DNA of 64,000 bases from Rhizophagus clarus (lineage: Eukaryota > Glomeromycota > Glomeromycetes > Glomerales > Glomeraceae): assembly GCA_015698045.1 (NCBI GenBank), contig BLAL01000194.1, positions 620,001 to 684,000 of the forward strand, written 5' to 3'. The translations under genes and the position numbers were made by a program. Below are positions 19,795 to 31,825 of this stretch, in pieces; the first letter of the stretch is position 1, and each line of letters opens with the position of its first letter. The notes below the pieces were generated by a model that was given only the letters and a program-made list of their open reading frames with translations, had not been told where the DNA came from and made no database searches.

Positions 19795-20402
19795 TTTTTT
19801 ACACCTTCGCCCCATTTTTTATACCCTTGCCCCTCTCTCATTTTTTTTTACACCTTTACCTTCCATTTTTTATATCAGGATTACCACCAGAAAAGGCGTG
19901 CAAAAGCAAGAAAACAAATTAGTGATTTTATTGAGTAAGAGGAGTTAGGGAGACATAATCTAGGTGTAAATTTTTATTATGATAAATTCATGTTCAGGAA
20001 GGCGTGCAAAGGTAAGATAGTAAATTAGTTATTTTATTGAGCGAGAGGAGCTGGATTACAATATTTGTTAACTATCATTCTTAAGGGTTTCAGGCAAAAA
20101 TAACTTGGTCTGCACATACTTTCTACTTGGTGTAAATTTTTAATATACCAGGAATATAGTCAGAAAAGCACACAAAGACAAGATAACAAATTAGTATTTT
20201 TATTAAGCGAGAGAGGCTAGAATACAATCTAAGAATACAAATTTTATCAATATACTAGAACTATATTTTGAGAGCCCTAGAATGGTAAAAATAACAAGTA
20301 ATCATTTTAATAGCAGAAAGGGCCGGGAAAGCTTATTTCGAAAACTATATTTCCTGGGGTCCCAGATGAAAATAATTTGGTCTGCACGCGTTCTCTGCTG
20401 CT
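19795..20402 (-). repeat. Right terminal inverted repeat of the large element
   Basis: Reverse complement of 513-1122 with about a dozen differences. It carries the same three internal sub-repeats. It ends CTGCTGCT, followed by GTTCT at 20403-20407. Confidence 0.85.
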
Positions 20403-20770
20403 GTTCTTGTGTTCTTGAAGTAATAGTTGATCAGCAGCAACCAAAAGTTTTAAAATTTCCAAAGGTACTTGCTCATCCAACGAAATAAATCCACCATAAA
20501 TGTATCTAAATGACAAAAACATTTAGGATAAATATCAAAATATCTATAATATTGCTAATAAATAAAATATAACTTACTTTAAAATAATTTGAAAGATTTT
20601 TGGGGAAATATTTGCCAACTTAATGTAAGTATGGAAAATGGTAGGACAGGATAATCTTATATTTTTACGTTTAGATCTTCACCAATTTCAATATTAACAT
20701 CATAATATTTATTATTATCCAAAATTTCTATGTAATTTTAACTTAGAGCTAAAAAAAATTGTTTGGACAT
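20403..20770 (-). pseudogene. BTB-BACK-TLDc pseudogene, right piece (BTB exon and start of exon 2)
   Basis: Minus-strand 5' part of the gene whose remainder is at 1-512. Exon 2 begins near 20506 (YIYGGFISLDEQVPLEILKL) and is cut at the element border. An intron lies at about 20507-20577. The BTB exon (ATG at 20768-20770, MSKQFF) is decayed: TAA replaces the Gln codon of the SQNY motif, and a deletion of about 55 bp removes the RSPFLRRTL region. So the gene was already dead or decayed alongside the insertion. Confidence 0.85.
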
Positions 20771-20883
20771 TTCTCTTACAAAGTTTGTGAAATACAAAAA
20801 GTAATGAGAAAAAAAAAAATTGTTACCTGTTACGAATGTTTGAATGAATGAAAAACAAATAAATATCATTCTTTTTAAGAACC

Positions 20884-20970
20884 TAAGCTAACCATATCAA
20901 TTAATGATCAGCAGTAGAATATCCTTAGGCTAAACACGCTAAACCATTAATGATTAACGTATGATTGTAC
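20884..20970 (-). promoter_or_regulatory. Conserved upstream block of the disrupted BTB-TLDc gene
   Basis: A diverged copy of the block found upstream of the intact paralogs. GGTTAGCTTAGG and TGATTAACGTATGATTG are recognisable on the plus strand, about 115-200 bp from the start codon. Confidence 0.45.
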
Positions 20971-20989
20971 ATTTTTTGAGGAGATTTAG

Positions 20990-22170
20990 TCATGTAATCT
21001 GTACAAAATTGAAAATTTTGAAATAAATTTCTTAAATTAAAAATGTAATCAGTTAGAATGTGAAAAGTGATAATGTTAGACAATGAGAAATTTTATGTTC
21101 ATAAAAAAAAAATATAATTTTAATAGATTGAAACAATAATTAAACAGAATAATAAAAAAAACTATGAGCACTTCTATATTGATTATTTAATATTACATGT
21201 TGCAAAAATTTTAAGATATTATTCGTTTAGTCTCTTTGTTTCACATTAGAGTATCTAAAGAATTATTTTTTCTTCTAAATTATCTTTTTATAACTTTGTA
21301 AGGTCAGTCTTCATTTCAAAGTTTTTTACCATTTATTACTATTTAATATTTAATTATGTAATAAAGATCCTATAGGATCCAATAATTTATGTAATATTTA
21401 TCAAATATTGTATAAGCCTAACATTTATCAATGGAAATTTTTTTGTAAATATTATACAGTTAACTATTTTTGTGTAATTTGACCAAATTACCAGTTTTCC
21501 TACAGTACTATAAAATCAAAAACCATTAAACTACTTTCCTTGCCATTCTCATTATTAACAATCAAGCTTTTCCTAGAGTTGTATCATCCAAAAAATTGGG
21601 CTCATTCCACTTAAACACATCATTTAACCCCAATGTACAGTATGTCAGTGTTGTTACACCAGATTGAGCATGAGAAATCATATGGAGAAGAATATTTGAT
21701 TATGACAAAAGATTAAGCAAATCATTTGAATGGTCAAATGACCAGGTTATTTCTGAGTATTTCAAGTTATTATATTATGCTGATATTCGTTTTATCAATT
21801 CTTATTAATTTTGATATGATTGTAATAGTTATACCAGGTATTTTAATCAAAAAATTTATTCATTTGACATTTTATTATTTATTAGTAATGAGTTATATTA
21901 AAATTAAGATTCATAACAATTTTGTATGATATTATTTTGATTATTACAAATTGCAATATAGACAAAATATCTACATCAAGTTTATTAAAAAGTTTTAATC
22001 ATGCATTGTTATAGGATTGTCAGCACTAATATTACCACTAAAAATTTTTTTAATTGAATCATAATATAATTAATATATTTAATATATATAAATTATGAGT
22101 AAAATAAATTTAATTTTAGTGCAATTATTTTATCTTAAATTTTGCCTAATTCTGACTGAAATTTATAATT
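20990..22170. other. AT-rich intergenic region
   Basis: No gene, RNA or mobile element recognised. Short open frames here have low-complexity translations. Confidence 0.5.
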
Positions 22171-22179
22171 TTGCCTGGA

Positions 22180-23400
22180 ATAATTCATTCTATAAAACAA
22201 ATTATTAGTCATTGTAATATCAGATGCATACTAATAGTTTAATAATATTATGATGATGAGAATATTATAAAGTAATTTTGTGTATATATATTTTATTTTG
22301 ATTTTAATAATGAAATAATATTTTACAGTATAGTATACAAACTATTAGCCATTGTCATATCAGATGTATAATAGTTTAATAACATTATATCATTGCAAAC
22401 TCATGTTACATGGTGATTAGAATAATATAAAAGGAACAAATTCTATGACAAAAAATTAAAAATATAATAGTAATATACATATAAATTACAAAATAGTTGG
22501 TCAAAATATCTATATTGAAGAGTTTTAATCATGTTAAGTCAAAATGGCATTATAATTTACTCTATAAGACAAACTATTAGTCATTGTCACATCAGATGAA
22601 TAATAGTTTAATAATATTACATCATTGCAAACTCATGTCACATGATGATTAGAATAATATAGAGAGAATAAATCTTATGATAAAACATGATTAAAATATT
22701 TTGATAAAACTTGATGTAAATATTTTGACTAGCTATTTGTAATTTATATGTATATACTACTATATTTTTAATTTTAATAGTCAAAATGACATTATAATTT
22801 ACTCTATAAGACAAACTATTAGTCATTGTCACATCAGATGAATAATAGTTTAATAATATTACATCATTGCAAACTCATGTTACATGATGATGAGAATAAT
22901 ATAGAGAGAATAAATCTTATGATAAAACATGATTAAAATATTTTGATAAAACTTGATGTAAATATTTTGACTAGCTATTTGTAATTTATATGTATATACT
23001 ACTATATTTTTAATTTTAATAGTCAAAATGACATTATAATTTACTCTATAAGACAAACTATTAGTCATTGTCACATCAGATGAATAATAGTTTAATAATA
23101 TTACATCATTGCAAACTCATGTTACATGATGATGAGAATAATAACGAGAGAATAAATCTTATGATAAAACATGATTAAAATATTTTGATAAAACTTGATG
23201 TAAATATTTTGACTAGCTATTTGTAATTTATATGTATATACTACTATATTTTTAATTTTAATAGTCAAAATGACATTATAATTTACTCTATAAGACAAAC
23301 TATTAGTCATTGTCACATCAGATGAATAATAGTTTAATAATATTACATCATTGCAACTCATATTATATGATGATAAAAATAATATAAAAGGAACATTAAA
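22180..23400 (+). repeat. 242-bp tandem repeat array
   Basis: Units start (GTCAAAATG(A/G)CATTATAAT) at about 22539, 22780, 23022 and 23264; the last is partial. The middle units are almost identical over their whole length. Two older, diverged partial units with the same TATTAGTCATTGT core precede them at about 22180-22330 and 22330-22538. The spacing gives the same 64-codon minus-strand frame in each unit, but its composition is AT-driven and I do not treat it as a gene. Confidence 0.9.
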
Positions 23401-23409
23401 AATTTATTT

Positions 23410-24060
23410 CCTACAAAAATTTCATTTATTTTATTTTTTATTTTTTTTTTTTATTTGTAGGTTTTATTCTTTAGATGTTTATTGTCATTGTAGTAACTGG
23501 TAAGTAACATTTTATGTTCTTACAAGAGAAGGAATTCACATGTACATGGCTCTTTTTGCTAGGCAGATTTATTTGGTAGATTTATTTGCTGAGGATCAGC
23601 TGAGCCTGAGAGAAACTGAGGTTCTATAGTTGTTTTTGATAATTAACAATATGGCAAGTAGAATAGGTTAAATAGTTTTTTAGTAACATTTATGGATTTA
23701 AACTTTAAATGTATATTTTAGTTATTTTCTTTTCTTTATTTTATTTTTCTTTATTTTTTTCTTTATTTTTTTTTTCTTTTATTAATTTTTTTAAGTTTAA
23801 TAACTATAGCTATTTTTATTAGTTTTTAATATATTTTTTAGTTATTTTACTTTAATTATTTTATAGCTTTATAATTTTTTTTTTGTTTTTCTTTGTTTTT
23901 TTCTTATTTTTCTTATTTTTCTTTTCTTTTATTAGTTTTTTTTTAAATTTAACAACTATAGCATGTGACTGTATGAGGTACCTCTATGCACCTTGCTCTC
24001 TTGTGTGATAGTACTTCTCATAGGGTTTGATATGACTTGCCACCATATTAATCCTTTTTG
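23410..24060 (+). repeat. T-rich tracts and spacer
   Basis: TTTTCTTTATTTT-type runs dominate about 23415-23460 and 23725-23945. Two less AT-rich islands (about 23550-23640 and 23960-24060) have no recognised content. Confidence 0.6.
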
Positions 24061-24590
24061 TATTTTTTTTTTTAGGAGTATTATTCAAATAATTACATGA
24101 AATTGATAGAAAAGACTAAAATAAAAAAATATATGGGATTGATGAAAGCTATCTTATTGTTATCGTATTTAATAAATTAATAAAAATTTGAATTTTATAT
24201 TATAATAAAAAAAATTTTTTTTTTTATAGTTAAATCATACATTAATGTAATCTTAATAATAAAATCATTTATAAGCAAACATTAATATAATATGATTTTG
24301 AGTTAAATAATAATAACATATAATTTGATTTATATTACTAAATTTAATAATTCTGTTAATTTTAGTAAATATTAATATTTAATACTTGCCATATTGTTAA
24401 ACTAAAAAAGAATAAGTGTAAAATAAATAAAAAAAAAAAAAAAAATAATAAATAAATTTCAAATCATATTGAAAGCTTTCTTTTTTGATTAAAAAAAAGG
24501 CATTTATTTGTCTATCTGCAAATGATTAAAAAACTAATTAGGAAAATATAATAGTAAAAATACTTTACAAAGGGAAATATAATGAACGTT
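24061..24590. other. AT-rich intergenic region
   Basis: Nothing recognised; poly(A) and poly(T) runs. Confidence 0.5.
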
Positions 24591-24629
24591 CACATATAAA
24601 TTATATAGAAAATAGAATTTATTGTAGTG

Positions 24630-24705
24630 GCTTATTAAATTAACAGTTTTTGAATCAATAATTCCATCAATATTTCCATATTTAAGAAGTGATACCATTT
24701 CTTGA
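24630..24705 (-). pseudogene. Short TLDc-gene relic
   Basis: The minus strand reads LLKYGNIDGIIDSKTVNLI, matching the linker before TLDc in the intact paralogs (LLPRYKNIDGIIDSKIVNL). The match ends on both sides. It is a fragment left by an older duplication or deletion, next to the 3' end of the following gene. Confidence 0.75.
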
Positions 24706-24857
24706 ATAATAAATATGGTAAAGAATTCTTTGAAAAAAATGCAAAAGTTCATATAATATATACTTTTTAGAACAACTTTTGAATATAATTTTTACTTTTA
24801 TTTAACATAAAGTCAGATTTACCTACTGTAATTGATATATGAAATATTGATCACAAA

Positions 24858-26376
24858 TTAGTCATCTTTCTTTATAATTTGAAATACTTCATAATCTTCT
24901 ATAAAAAAGTTATCTTCTGTATTTCTTATCTTTTTCTCATAACCATCTTGTATACACCAACAATTGTCATATTCTTTTAAATTATCCTCATTTACAAATA
25001 TTTTAATATCATTATTAAATGTAGGTCCAAAATCTTTGCTATAAAACAATGCATGGTCAGTATGTTTTACATGGCTTAAGATTGGATCTTTAAAATCATT
25101 TTTACTTTTAAAAGAAAATATAAAACTATCTTTGGCTTTAATATCTAAACCACTTGATTTCCATTCTAAAGGATTATATCCTCCAATAATTTCTTCTGTT
25201 CCTTTTATTTTAATAAATGTTACAGTACAAAGTTTGTCATCACATAGTTCATGAATTTTTTTAGGACTAAGTCCATCTCTACTTCCTCTTAATAATAATT
25301 TAAATTCATACGGTAAATACAATCCTCTTGCATAAGCAAATTTGCTATTAATATCAATTTTATCAATCCATCTTGAAACTAAAGAAACAATATTTAAATT
25401 CACGATGTTCGTATCAACAATCCCATCAACCTTTTTATATCTGGGAAGCAAAATATTATCATCATTTGGTTCACTATTAGAATTTAAGTATGAATTTAGC
25501 AATTCTTCATATAGTTGATGATTTAAAAGTTTTTTATATGGTCGAACTTTTTGTATAAATTCATCGGAAGATAAACTGAAAAACCTAATTAATGGTAAAC
25601 AATGTTGTAAAGTATTTTTCATCATTTTAAAGTCATCATCTGACCAAGTTGTTGGATCCAGAATGAGTGTAGGATTTTTTTCAAGTCCCCATTTTAATAC
25701 GTGTTCCCAGATTTCTACTTCTTTCATTTGTAAATCATCTCTTTCAATAAGCGAAACTAAAGACTTTTCAGAAAGCGAGATAAAATCGAGTGATTTAAAT
25801 ACTTTATCAGGAGAATTAGCCATAAAATTTGTACAGTATAGTTGAAGTTCTAATAAAGAATTAGATTGAAAACTTGTTCGGTAAATAAGTTCAAAATATT
25901 GTTGCATCCATTCAGATTTGTTTTCGATTAAATATTCTTGTAAATAATCGATTAGCTCTTGAAGAAGGAGTTGATCAGCGGCAACTAGAACGTTTAAAAT
26001 TTCTAAAGGTTCTTGATCGTTTAAAGAAATGATTCCACCATATAAATATCTAAATATCAAAGTAGACCCATTATAAATATAGAATATTCAAAGCAAATAA
26101 TAAAAATTATTATGTAACTTACTTTAAAATAATTTGAAAAATTTCTGGAGAAATATTTGACAACTTAATGTGAGCCAAGACATCATTATTATTCTTCTTG
26201 TTGGAAGCTAAAGTTCGACGTAAAAATGGAGAACGGTAATACAGGATAATCATATGTGCGCGAAATATTTTTACATTTGGATCCTTCCCAACTTCAATAG
26301 TAGTATCATAATATTCGTTATCTTCTAAAATTCCTATATAATTTTGACTTAAACTTGAAAAAAATTGTTTGAACAT
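24858..26376 (-). CDS. BTB-BACK-TLDc protein (paralog 1), two exons
   Basis: Exon 1 is 26376-26123, exon 2 is 26049-24858, with a GT-AG intron of 73 bp (donor GTAAGT). Joined length is 481 residues. The BTB/POZ domain (about 1-120) has the DTTIEVG and FRAHMIILYYRSPFLRR blocks. BACK (about 130-260) includes EIWEHVLKWG. TLDc (about 300-477) includes LLLRGSRDGLSP, IIGGYNPLEW and FGPTF. BTB-BACK proteins usually dimerise and bring substrates to cullin-3 ligases; TLDc is known from TLDc/Oxr1-type proteins. Combining them as an adaptor is inference. The start ATG is conserved in paralogs. No signal peptide or membrane segment is seen. The frame is open throughout, so it is probably functional. Confidence 0.92.
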
Positions 26377-26475
26377 TTTTCCTATTATGTTTCGAAATAC
26401 AAAAAAAAAGAAAAAAAAAAGTTAAGGTAATGTTAGACAAATGCAGTTGACAAATAATAACGATTTTAAGAACAT

Positions 26476-26543
26476 AGGCTAACGATATTTATACACATCT
26501 GCCATTAGGCTTTAGTTGTTAGTGATCAACGGACGATTGCGTA
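26476..26543 (-). promoter_or_regulatory. Conserved upstream block of paralog 1
   Basis: On the plus strand, AGGCTAACGATA is followed about 35 bp later by AGTGATCAACGGACGATTGC. It aligns with the block upstream of paralogs 3, 4 and 6, about 100-167 bp before the ATG. Confidence 0.55.
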
Positions 26544-26549
26544 ATAATT

Positions 26550-28200
26550 TACGCAAACTAAAATTGTGAAACTTAATATTTTTTCAGAAGAAAAAAATAT
26601 TTTAATAAAATTAATAAATTCAGTTATTTTACGTTTACGAGAATTAGAGTTCAAATAAAAAATTATATCATTCAGTATTCCGGTATTTCTTAATTCTTAA
26701 TTGATGATGTTAAAATATATTTAGTATACGTAATTTTTATAATAATTATGCACTCATAATGATTATTTATTTGATGTGACATTTCGTAAAATAATTGGAT
26801 GTTTTACTTACTCTAATATTGGTTTTACTCATTAGTTAGTTTATAAAACATTAAATATTGCAAATTTTTTTAAAAAATCAAAATTGGTAAAATAAATTTT
26901 ATTAGTGTATTTAATTATTTTTTATTATTAAATTATTAAAAAAGTGATGGAAAAGGTATCAAAGAAAAAAAAAAAAGAATGAATTCATAAAAGTTAACGT
27001 TAGGAAAGCTAGCATTATACCAGATAAATCACAAACCACAAAATAACTAAAGGTAACTTAAATCAAATTAATTTATCATTTGGCTCTTTCTTGTAATTTC
27101 TTTAATATATTTTCAGGTCTAAATAGACAAAGAAGTGCTTCATTCATTATCTATTATTTAGTTTTATTCTAAACCGCTTTATTACTAATAAATCATTTTG
27201 TTTTACGTAGAAATTTATTTAACAATTCTTAAAAATAATAATTCCATCAATTTCTATAAGTATGTTTAAAATAGTTTACAACTTATCGATATTAGAGCTC
27301 TGTATTTAGGAAAATTTTAAATTATCTACAGCAAAAAAATTTCGACTTATTCCTAAAAGTCTACTTTTGTGAAAGTGAAATAATAATGGTAAAAAGAATG
27401 AGGTTGCACTTCGCGGATTAGTACTCACAATTTTACGTGTTATTATGATTATCTCTATTACATAATTTTGTTTCGTTAATGCAATTATATGATTAAAACA
27501 TACAATTCAAAGTAAAATTCCTGGTCATAATTACACTTTATCGCCAAATAATTATCATTTAGACATTATTGAATTATTAATTTCAAATTTAATTAAATCA
27601 CTTACAAATTTTATATATCTTTTAGTGAAATGAATCAGTGAAGCATTACAAATAAAAATCTAACAGATAAAGCATAAGAAAAAACGATTCATTAGTTGAA
27701 ATGTATGTTAAGTTTGGTGTTGCTAAACTATTTCTTGTTTTTATTTAATTATGAATGTTTGCTAATGTTTCTTTTTATTCTTTTGTAGTAAAATTATAAA
27801 TTATGTCGAAACAAACATTTGACATGTAAAATACAATTTATACATGCCGTATTATTATTTTGCATTATCACTATATTTGATGAATTTTACCTATTAACTG
27901 CTTATAAAGTATATTTAATGCTGAAATAAACTATGGGAATAAGTTGCTAAATCAATACATTTAAATTTAAAATCGCGCTTGTTTAACTTCTGGTCATCCC
28001 CATTTGTAAATAGATTCCAAATTATTATAAATTTATTAACATTAAAATATTCGGCAAGTGAAATTGAATAAAATTAAATTATAATAAGAGTATGTCAAGT
28101 AAACATATGATTTTTATTATATCAAATACAAAAGCGTGAAATTAACATGTGGTAAGCAATATGGATAAAAAAAAATAGATAAAATATACTTTTTAACATT
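26550..28200. other. AT-rich intergenic region
   Basis: 1.65 kb without a convincing gene or repeat. No homology to the flanking family was noticed. Confidence 0.5.
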
Positions 28201-29680
28201 ATTTATCCTTATAATTTTTTAATTTGAAATATTTCATAATCTTCTATTAAAAACTTACCTTTTGTATCTCTTATCTTTTTTCATAACTAACTTGCTTACA
28301 CCAATACACGTCATAATTTTTTGAATCGTTATCCTCATTTACTAATATATTAATGTCATTATCAAATGTAGGACCATTTTAAACATGAAAATACACTACT
28401 TTATATGTTTTGTTAACATGACTTAAAATTGGATCTTTAAAATTATTTTTTGCTCAAATATAAATTATCTTTGGTTTCACCAAATTTATCGTAATTACAT
28501 GACTTCCATTTAAAGGATTAATAATTTCTTCTGTTCCTTTTATTTTAATAAATATTACAGTATGAGGAATATTATCACATAATTCATGAAACCTTTTAGG
28601 AGTAAACTCATCTTTGCTTCCTCTTAACAATAAAATAAATTTATACGGTAAATATAATTCTCTTATATGAGCAAATTTGCTTTTAATGTCTACTTTATCA
28701 ATCCATCTTGAAATTAAAGAAGCTATATTTAAATTGACAATTTTCGTATCAATAATTCCATCAATATTTCTACATTGAGGAAGTAAAATATTATCACTTG
28801 GTTCGCTACTAGAATTTAAGTAAGATTCTAATAATTCCTCATAAAGTTGACGTTTTAAAATTTTTTTGTAAGGTCGAACTTTTTGAAAAAAATCATCAGA
28901 AGAAAAACTAAAAAACCTAATTAAAGGTAAACAATGTTGTAAAGTATTTTCCATCATTTTGAAATCGTCATCTGACCAAGTTGTAGGGTCTGGAAGAAGT
29001 GTAGGATTCTTTTCAAGTCCCCATTTTTGTACTTATTCCCAAATTTCTATTTCTCTCATTTGTAAATCGTCTCTTTTAATGAGCGAAACTAATGACTTTT
29101 CAGACAGTGAGGTAAAATCCAGTGATTTAAATATTGTTTCAGGTGATTTAGCCATTAAATTTATACAGTATTGTTGAAGTTCTAATAAAGAATTAGATTG
29201 AAAACTTGTTTGGTAAATAAGTTCAAAATATTGTTCCATCCATTCAGATTTATTTTCAACCCAATATTTTTGTAAGTAATCAATTAGTTCTTGAAGAAAC
29301 AGCAGGTGATCAGAACCAACTAAAACCTTTAAAATTTCTAAAGGTTCTTCGGAATGATTCTACCATAAATATATCTAAATAATAAATAAATTTATGATAA
29401 ACATCAAATACTTATATAATGAAAAATGTAACTTACTTTAAAATAATTTAAAACATTTCTGGAGAAATATTTGACAATTTATCATGGGCTGAAACACCAT
29501 TATTATTTTTTTTCGTTGGAAGACGTAAAAAAGGAGAACGGTAATACAGAATGATCATATGTGCACGAAATATTTTTACGTTAAGACCCTCACCAACTTC
29601 CATAGTAGTATAAAGTGTCACCATCTCCCAGAATTTCTATATAATTTTGACTTAAACTTGAAAAAATTGTTTGGTCATTT
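28200..29680 (-). pseudogene. BTB-BACK-TLDc pseudogene (paralog 2)
   Basis: All parts of the gene are present on the minus strand but disabled. The BTB exon (about 29680-29447) has one T too few in the run after MTKQFF, shifting the frame. It also lacks a dozen or so bases around the LRRTLASNKK motif and is disrupted at the YDITIEV strand. In exon 2 the EHVLKWG motif reads E-stop-VQKWG (His codon to TAA, near 29033-29035). The TLDc half shifts frame near 28500, after TEEIINPLN, where the GGY of GGYNP is missing, and again near 28380. The remaining BACK and TLDc blocks (28957-28510) are well preserved, so decay is recent. It lies between paralogs 1 and 3 in the same orientation. Confidence 0.9.
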
Positions 29681-29689
29681 TTTTTTTTA

Positions 29690-30119
29690 TTTTCGAAATA
29701 CTAGCAAAAAAATTTTAATGTAACGTTAGACAAATGAGTAGCTGACAAACAATAAAACATACACTAACCATATTAATGAATCATCTACCTTTAAAAAAAG
29801 CCTCAGATGATGTAATAAAATATTTGCTGATACCGTGATACGGATTTTGTGGTAACATGCATTTTTCTTTCTTACATTTTCTCGATATAGATGATAAAAT
29901 ATTTTATTAAAAATTTAAACTTAAATAAATAGTGTGACGGACTTTTAACGGTTTCTATTCTAGTATATCATTTACTTAACATAAATATTATGAAGTCAAC
30001 AGCTGAGATCCTTATAATCTGTTTGATAATAACATAAAACGACATTATATAATGTTACAAATATTAAAAAGAAAAATTATCCAAATAAACAACGATAGAA
30101 TCTCTATATAAATACATAA
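29690..30119. other. Intergenic region with decayed upstream block
   Basis: About 29740-29835 resembles the conserved upstream block (CTAACCATATTAATGAATC, then CTACCTTTAAAAAAAGCC) but is degenerate, consistent with a dead gene. The rest is AT-rich without features. Confidence 0.45.
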
Positions 30120-31652
30120 TTAATCATTTTTCATTGTAATTTGAAATACTTCATAATCTTCTATCGAAAAGAAATCTGCTGTGTCTCTTATTTTTTTTTC
30201 ATAATCTTCTTGTATACATTGACAACGATTATATTCACTACTTTCTTCCGCAAATATATCAAAATCATTACTACCAAATGTCGGTCCAAAATGATTACAA
30301 AAAAACAATGCATAGCTCGTATTTTTTACGTGACTTAAAATTGGATTTTTAAAATTATTTTTACTTTTAAAGGAAAATATGAAACTATCCTTAGTTTCAC
30401 CCCATTCACCCTCATTATGTGACTTCCATTTTAAAGGATTATATCCTCCAATAATTTCTTCTGTTTCCTTTATTTTTATAAATGTTACAGTACAAAGTTT
30501 GTTATCACATAATTCATGAAACTTTTTAGGACTAAATCCATCTCTACTTCCTCTTAATAATAATGTAAATTCATATGGTAAATATAACTCTCTTGTATAA
30601 GCAAATTTACTTTTAATATCGATTTTATCAATCCATCTTGAAATTAAAGACGCAATATTTAAATTGACAATTTCTGAATCAATAATTTCATTAATAATGT
30701 ATCTATATCTAGGAAGTAAAATATTATCACTTGGTTCACTATTAGTATTTAAGTGTGAATTTAACAAATCTTCATATAATTGATTATTTAACAGTTTTTT
30801 ATATGGATGAACTTTTTGTATAAATTCATCAGAAGATAAACTGAAAAACCTAATTAAAGGTAAACAATGTTGTAAAGTATTTTCCATCATTTTAAAGTCA
30901 TCATCTGACCAAGTTGTAGTATCTGGGAGTAGTGTAGGATGTTTCCCAAGTCCCCATTTCAATACATTTTCCCAAACTTCAATTTCTTTCATTTGTAAAT
31001 CATCTCTTTTAATAAGCGAAATCAATGACTTTTCAGAAATTGAGTTAAAATCAAGTGATTTAAATACTTTTTCAGGATATTTAGCCATAAAGTTTGTACA
31101 AAATTGTTGAAGTTCTAATAAAAAATTAGATTGAAAACTTGTTCGATAAATAAGCTCAAAATATTGTTCCATCCACTCAAATTTATTTTCAAGCAAATAA
31201 TTTTGTAAATGTTCGACCAGTTCTTGAAGTAGTAGTTGATCGGCAGCAGCCAAAACTCTTAAAATTTCCAAAGGTTTTTGCTCATTTAACGAAATGATTC
31301 CACCATAAATGTACCTAAATAATAATAAAAAAAAAAATTATTTATGGTAAATATAAATTTTTAAAGTGCAAATAAAATTAAGATGTATCATAACTTACCT
31401 TAAGATAATTTGAAAGATTTCTGGTGAAATATCTGACAACTTAATGTGAGCCAAGACACCATTATAATTTTTTTTGTTGGAGGATAAAGTTCTTCGTAAA
31501 AAAGGAGAACGGTAATACAGGATGATCATATGAGCACGAAATATTTTTACGTTTGGATCCTCTCCAACTTCAATGGTAATATCATAGTATTCATCATCAT
31601 CCAAAATTTCTATATAATTTTGGCTCAGGTTTGAAAAAAATTGTTTAGACAT
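30120..31652 (-). CDS. BTB-BACK-TLDc protein (paralog 3), two exons
   Basis: Exon 1 is 31652-31399 (MSKQFFSNLSQNYIEILDDD), exon 2 is 31314-30120, with an intron of 84 bp. The joined product is 482 residues. The split codon makes the junction IILR-YIYGG. Domain order is as in paralog 1. The TLDc part has LLLRGSRDGFSP, EIIGGYNPLKW and FGPTF, and the C-terminal SIEDYEVFQI motif. It is distinguished by an Asn-rich loop (SHNEGEWGETKD) and an acidic Cys-poor C-terminal part. No disabling change was seen. Confidence 0.93.
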
Positions 31653-31770
31653 TTCCTTATTAAGTTTGCGATTGTGAAATACAATAGTAAACGTACAAAA
31701 AAAAGAAAATGAAAAAAAAAAATTTGTCGTTAGACAAAGACAAACAAACAGCCAGCCATTTTAAGAACAT

Positions 31771-31825
31771 TGGCTAACTATATTAATGCTTCATCTACCT
31801 CGAATGATCAACAGATGATTACGTT
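31771..31825 (-). promoter_or_regulatory. Conserved upstream block of paralog 3
   Basis: Well preserved: TGGCTAACTATATTAATGCT, then TCATCTACCT, then GAATGATCAACAGATGATTA on the plus strand. It lies about 120-173 bp before the ATG at 31652. Confidence 0.6.

Larger units (their letters stand above)
513..20402. mobile_element. Large terminal-inverted-repeat element with integrase and Gag-like genes (virus-like, broken)
   Basis: A fossil element of about 19.9 kb; without the nested LTR element it is about 6.6 kb. Both ends carry inverted repeats of about 610 bp, starting AGCAG(T/C)AGAGAACG and differing by roughly a dozen bases by eye. It is flanked by GTTCT. Its own content is a Cys-rich protein and a divergent integrase on the minus strand. 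On the plus strand are a coiled-coil stretch, a Gag-like protein with CCHC knuckle, a retropepsin-like segment and a zinc-finger segment. Long inverted repeats, 5'-AG ends and an rve integrase recall Polintons, but no DNA polymerase, packaging ATPase or jelly-roll capsid was seen. It looks broken in the Gag-like half, with a few breaks besides the LTR-element insertion; the integrase frame looks whole. Family placement is open. Confidence 0.8.

Noticed and set aside
513-20402. Ordinary Polinton/Maverick with polymerase B
   Set aside because: No polymerase, packaging ATPase or jelly-roll capsid reading was seen. Only the long inverted repeats, AG ends and integrase agree, so the full label is not supported.
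22638-23361. Three equal 64-79 codon minus-strand frames
   Set aside because: They are produced by the 242-bp tandem repeat. The translation is Ile/Tyr/Asn-rich as expected from AT-rich DNA.
22180-23400. CRISPR-like array
   Set aside because: Units are contiguous 242-bp tandem copies without short repeats separated by unique spacers.
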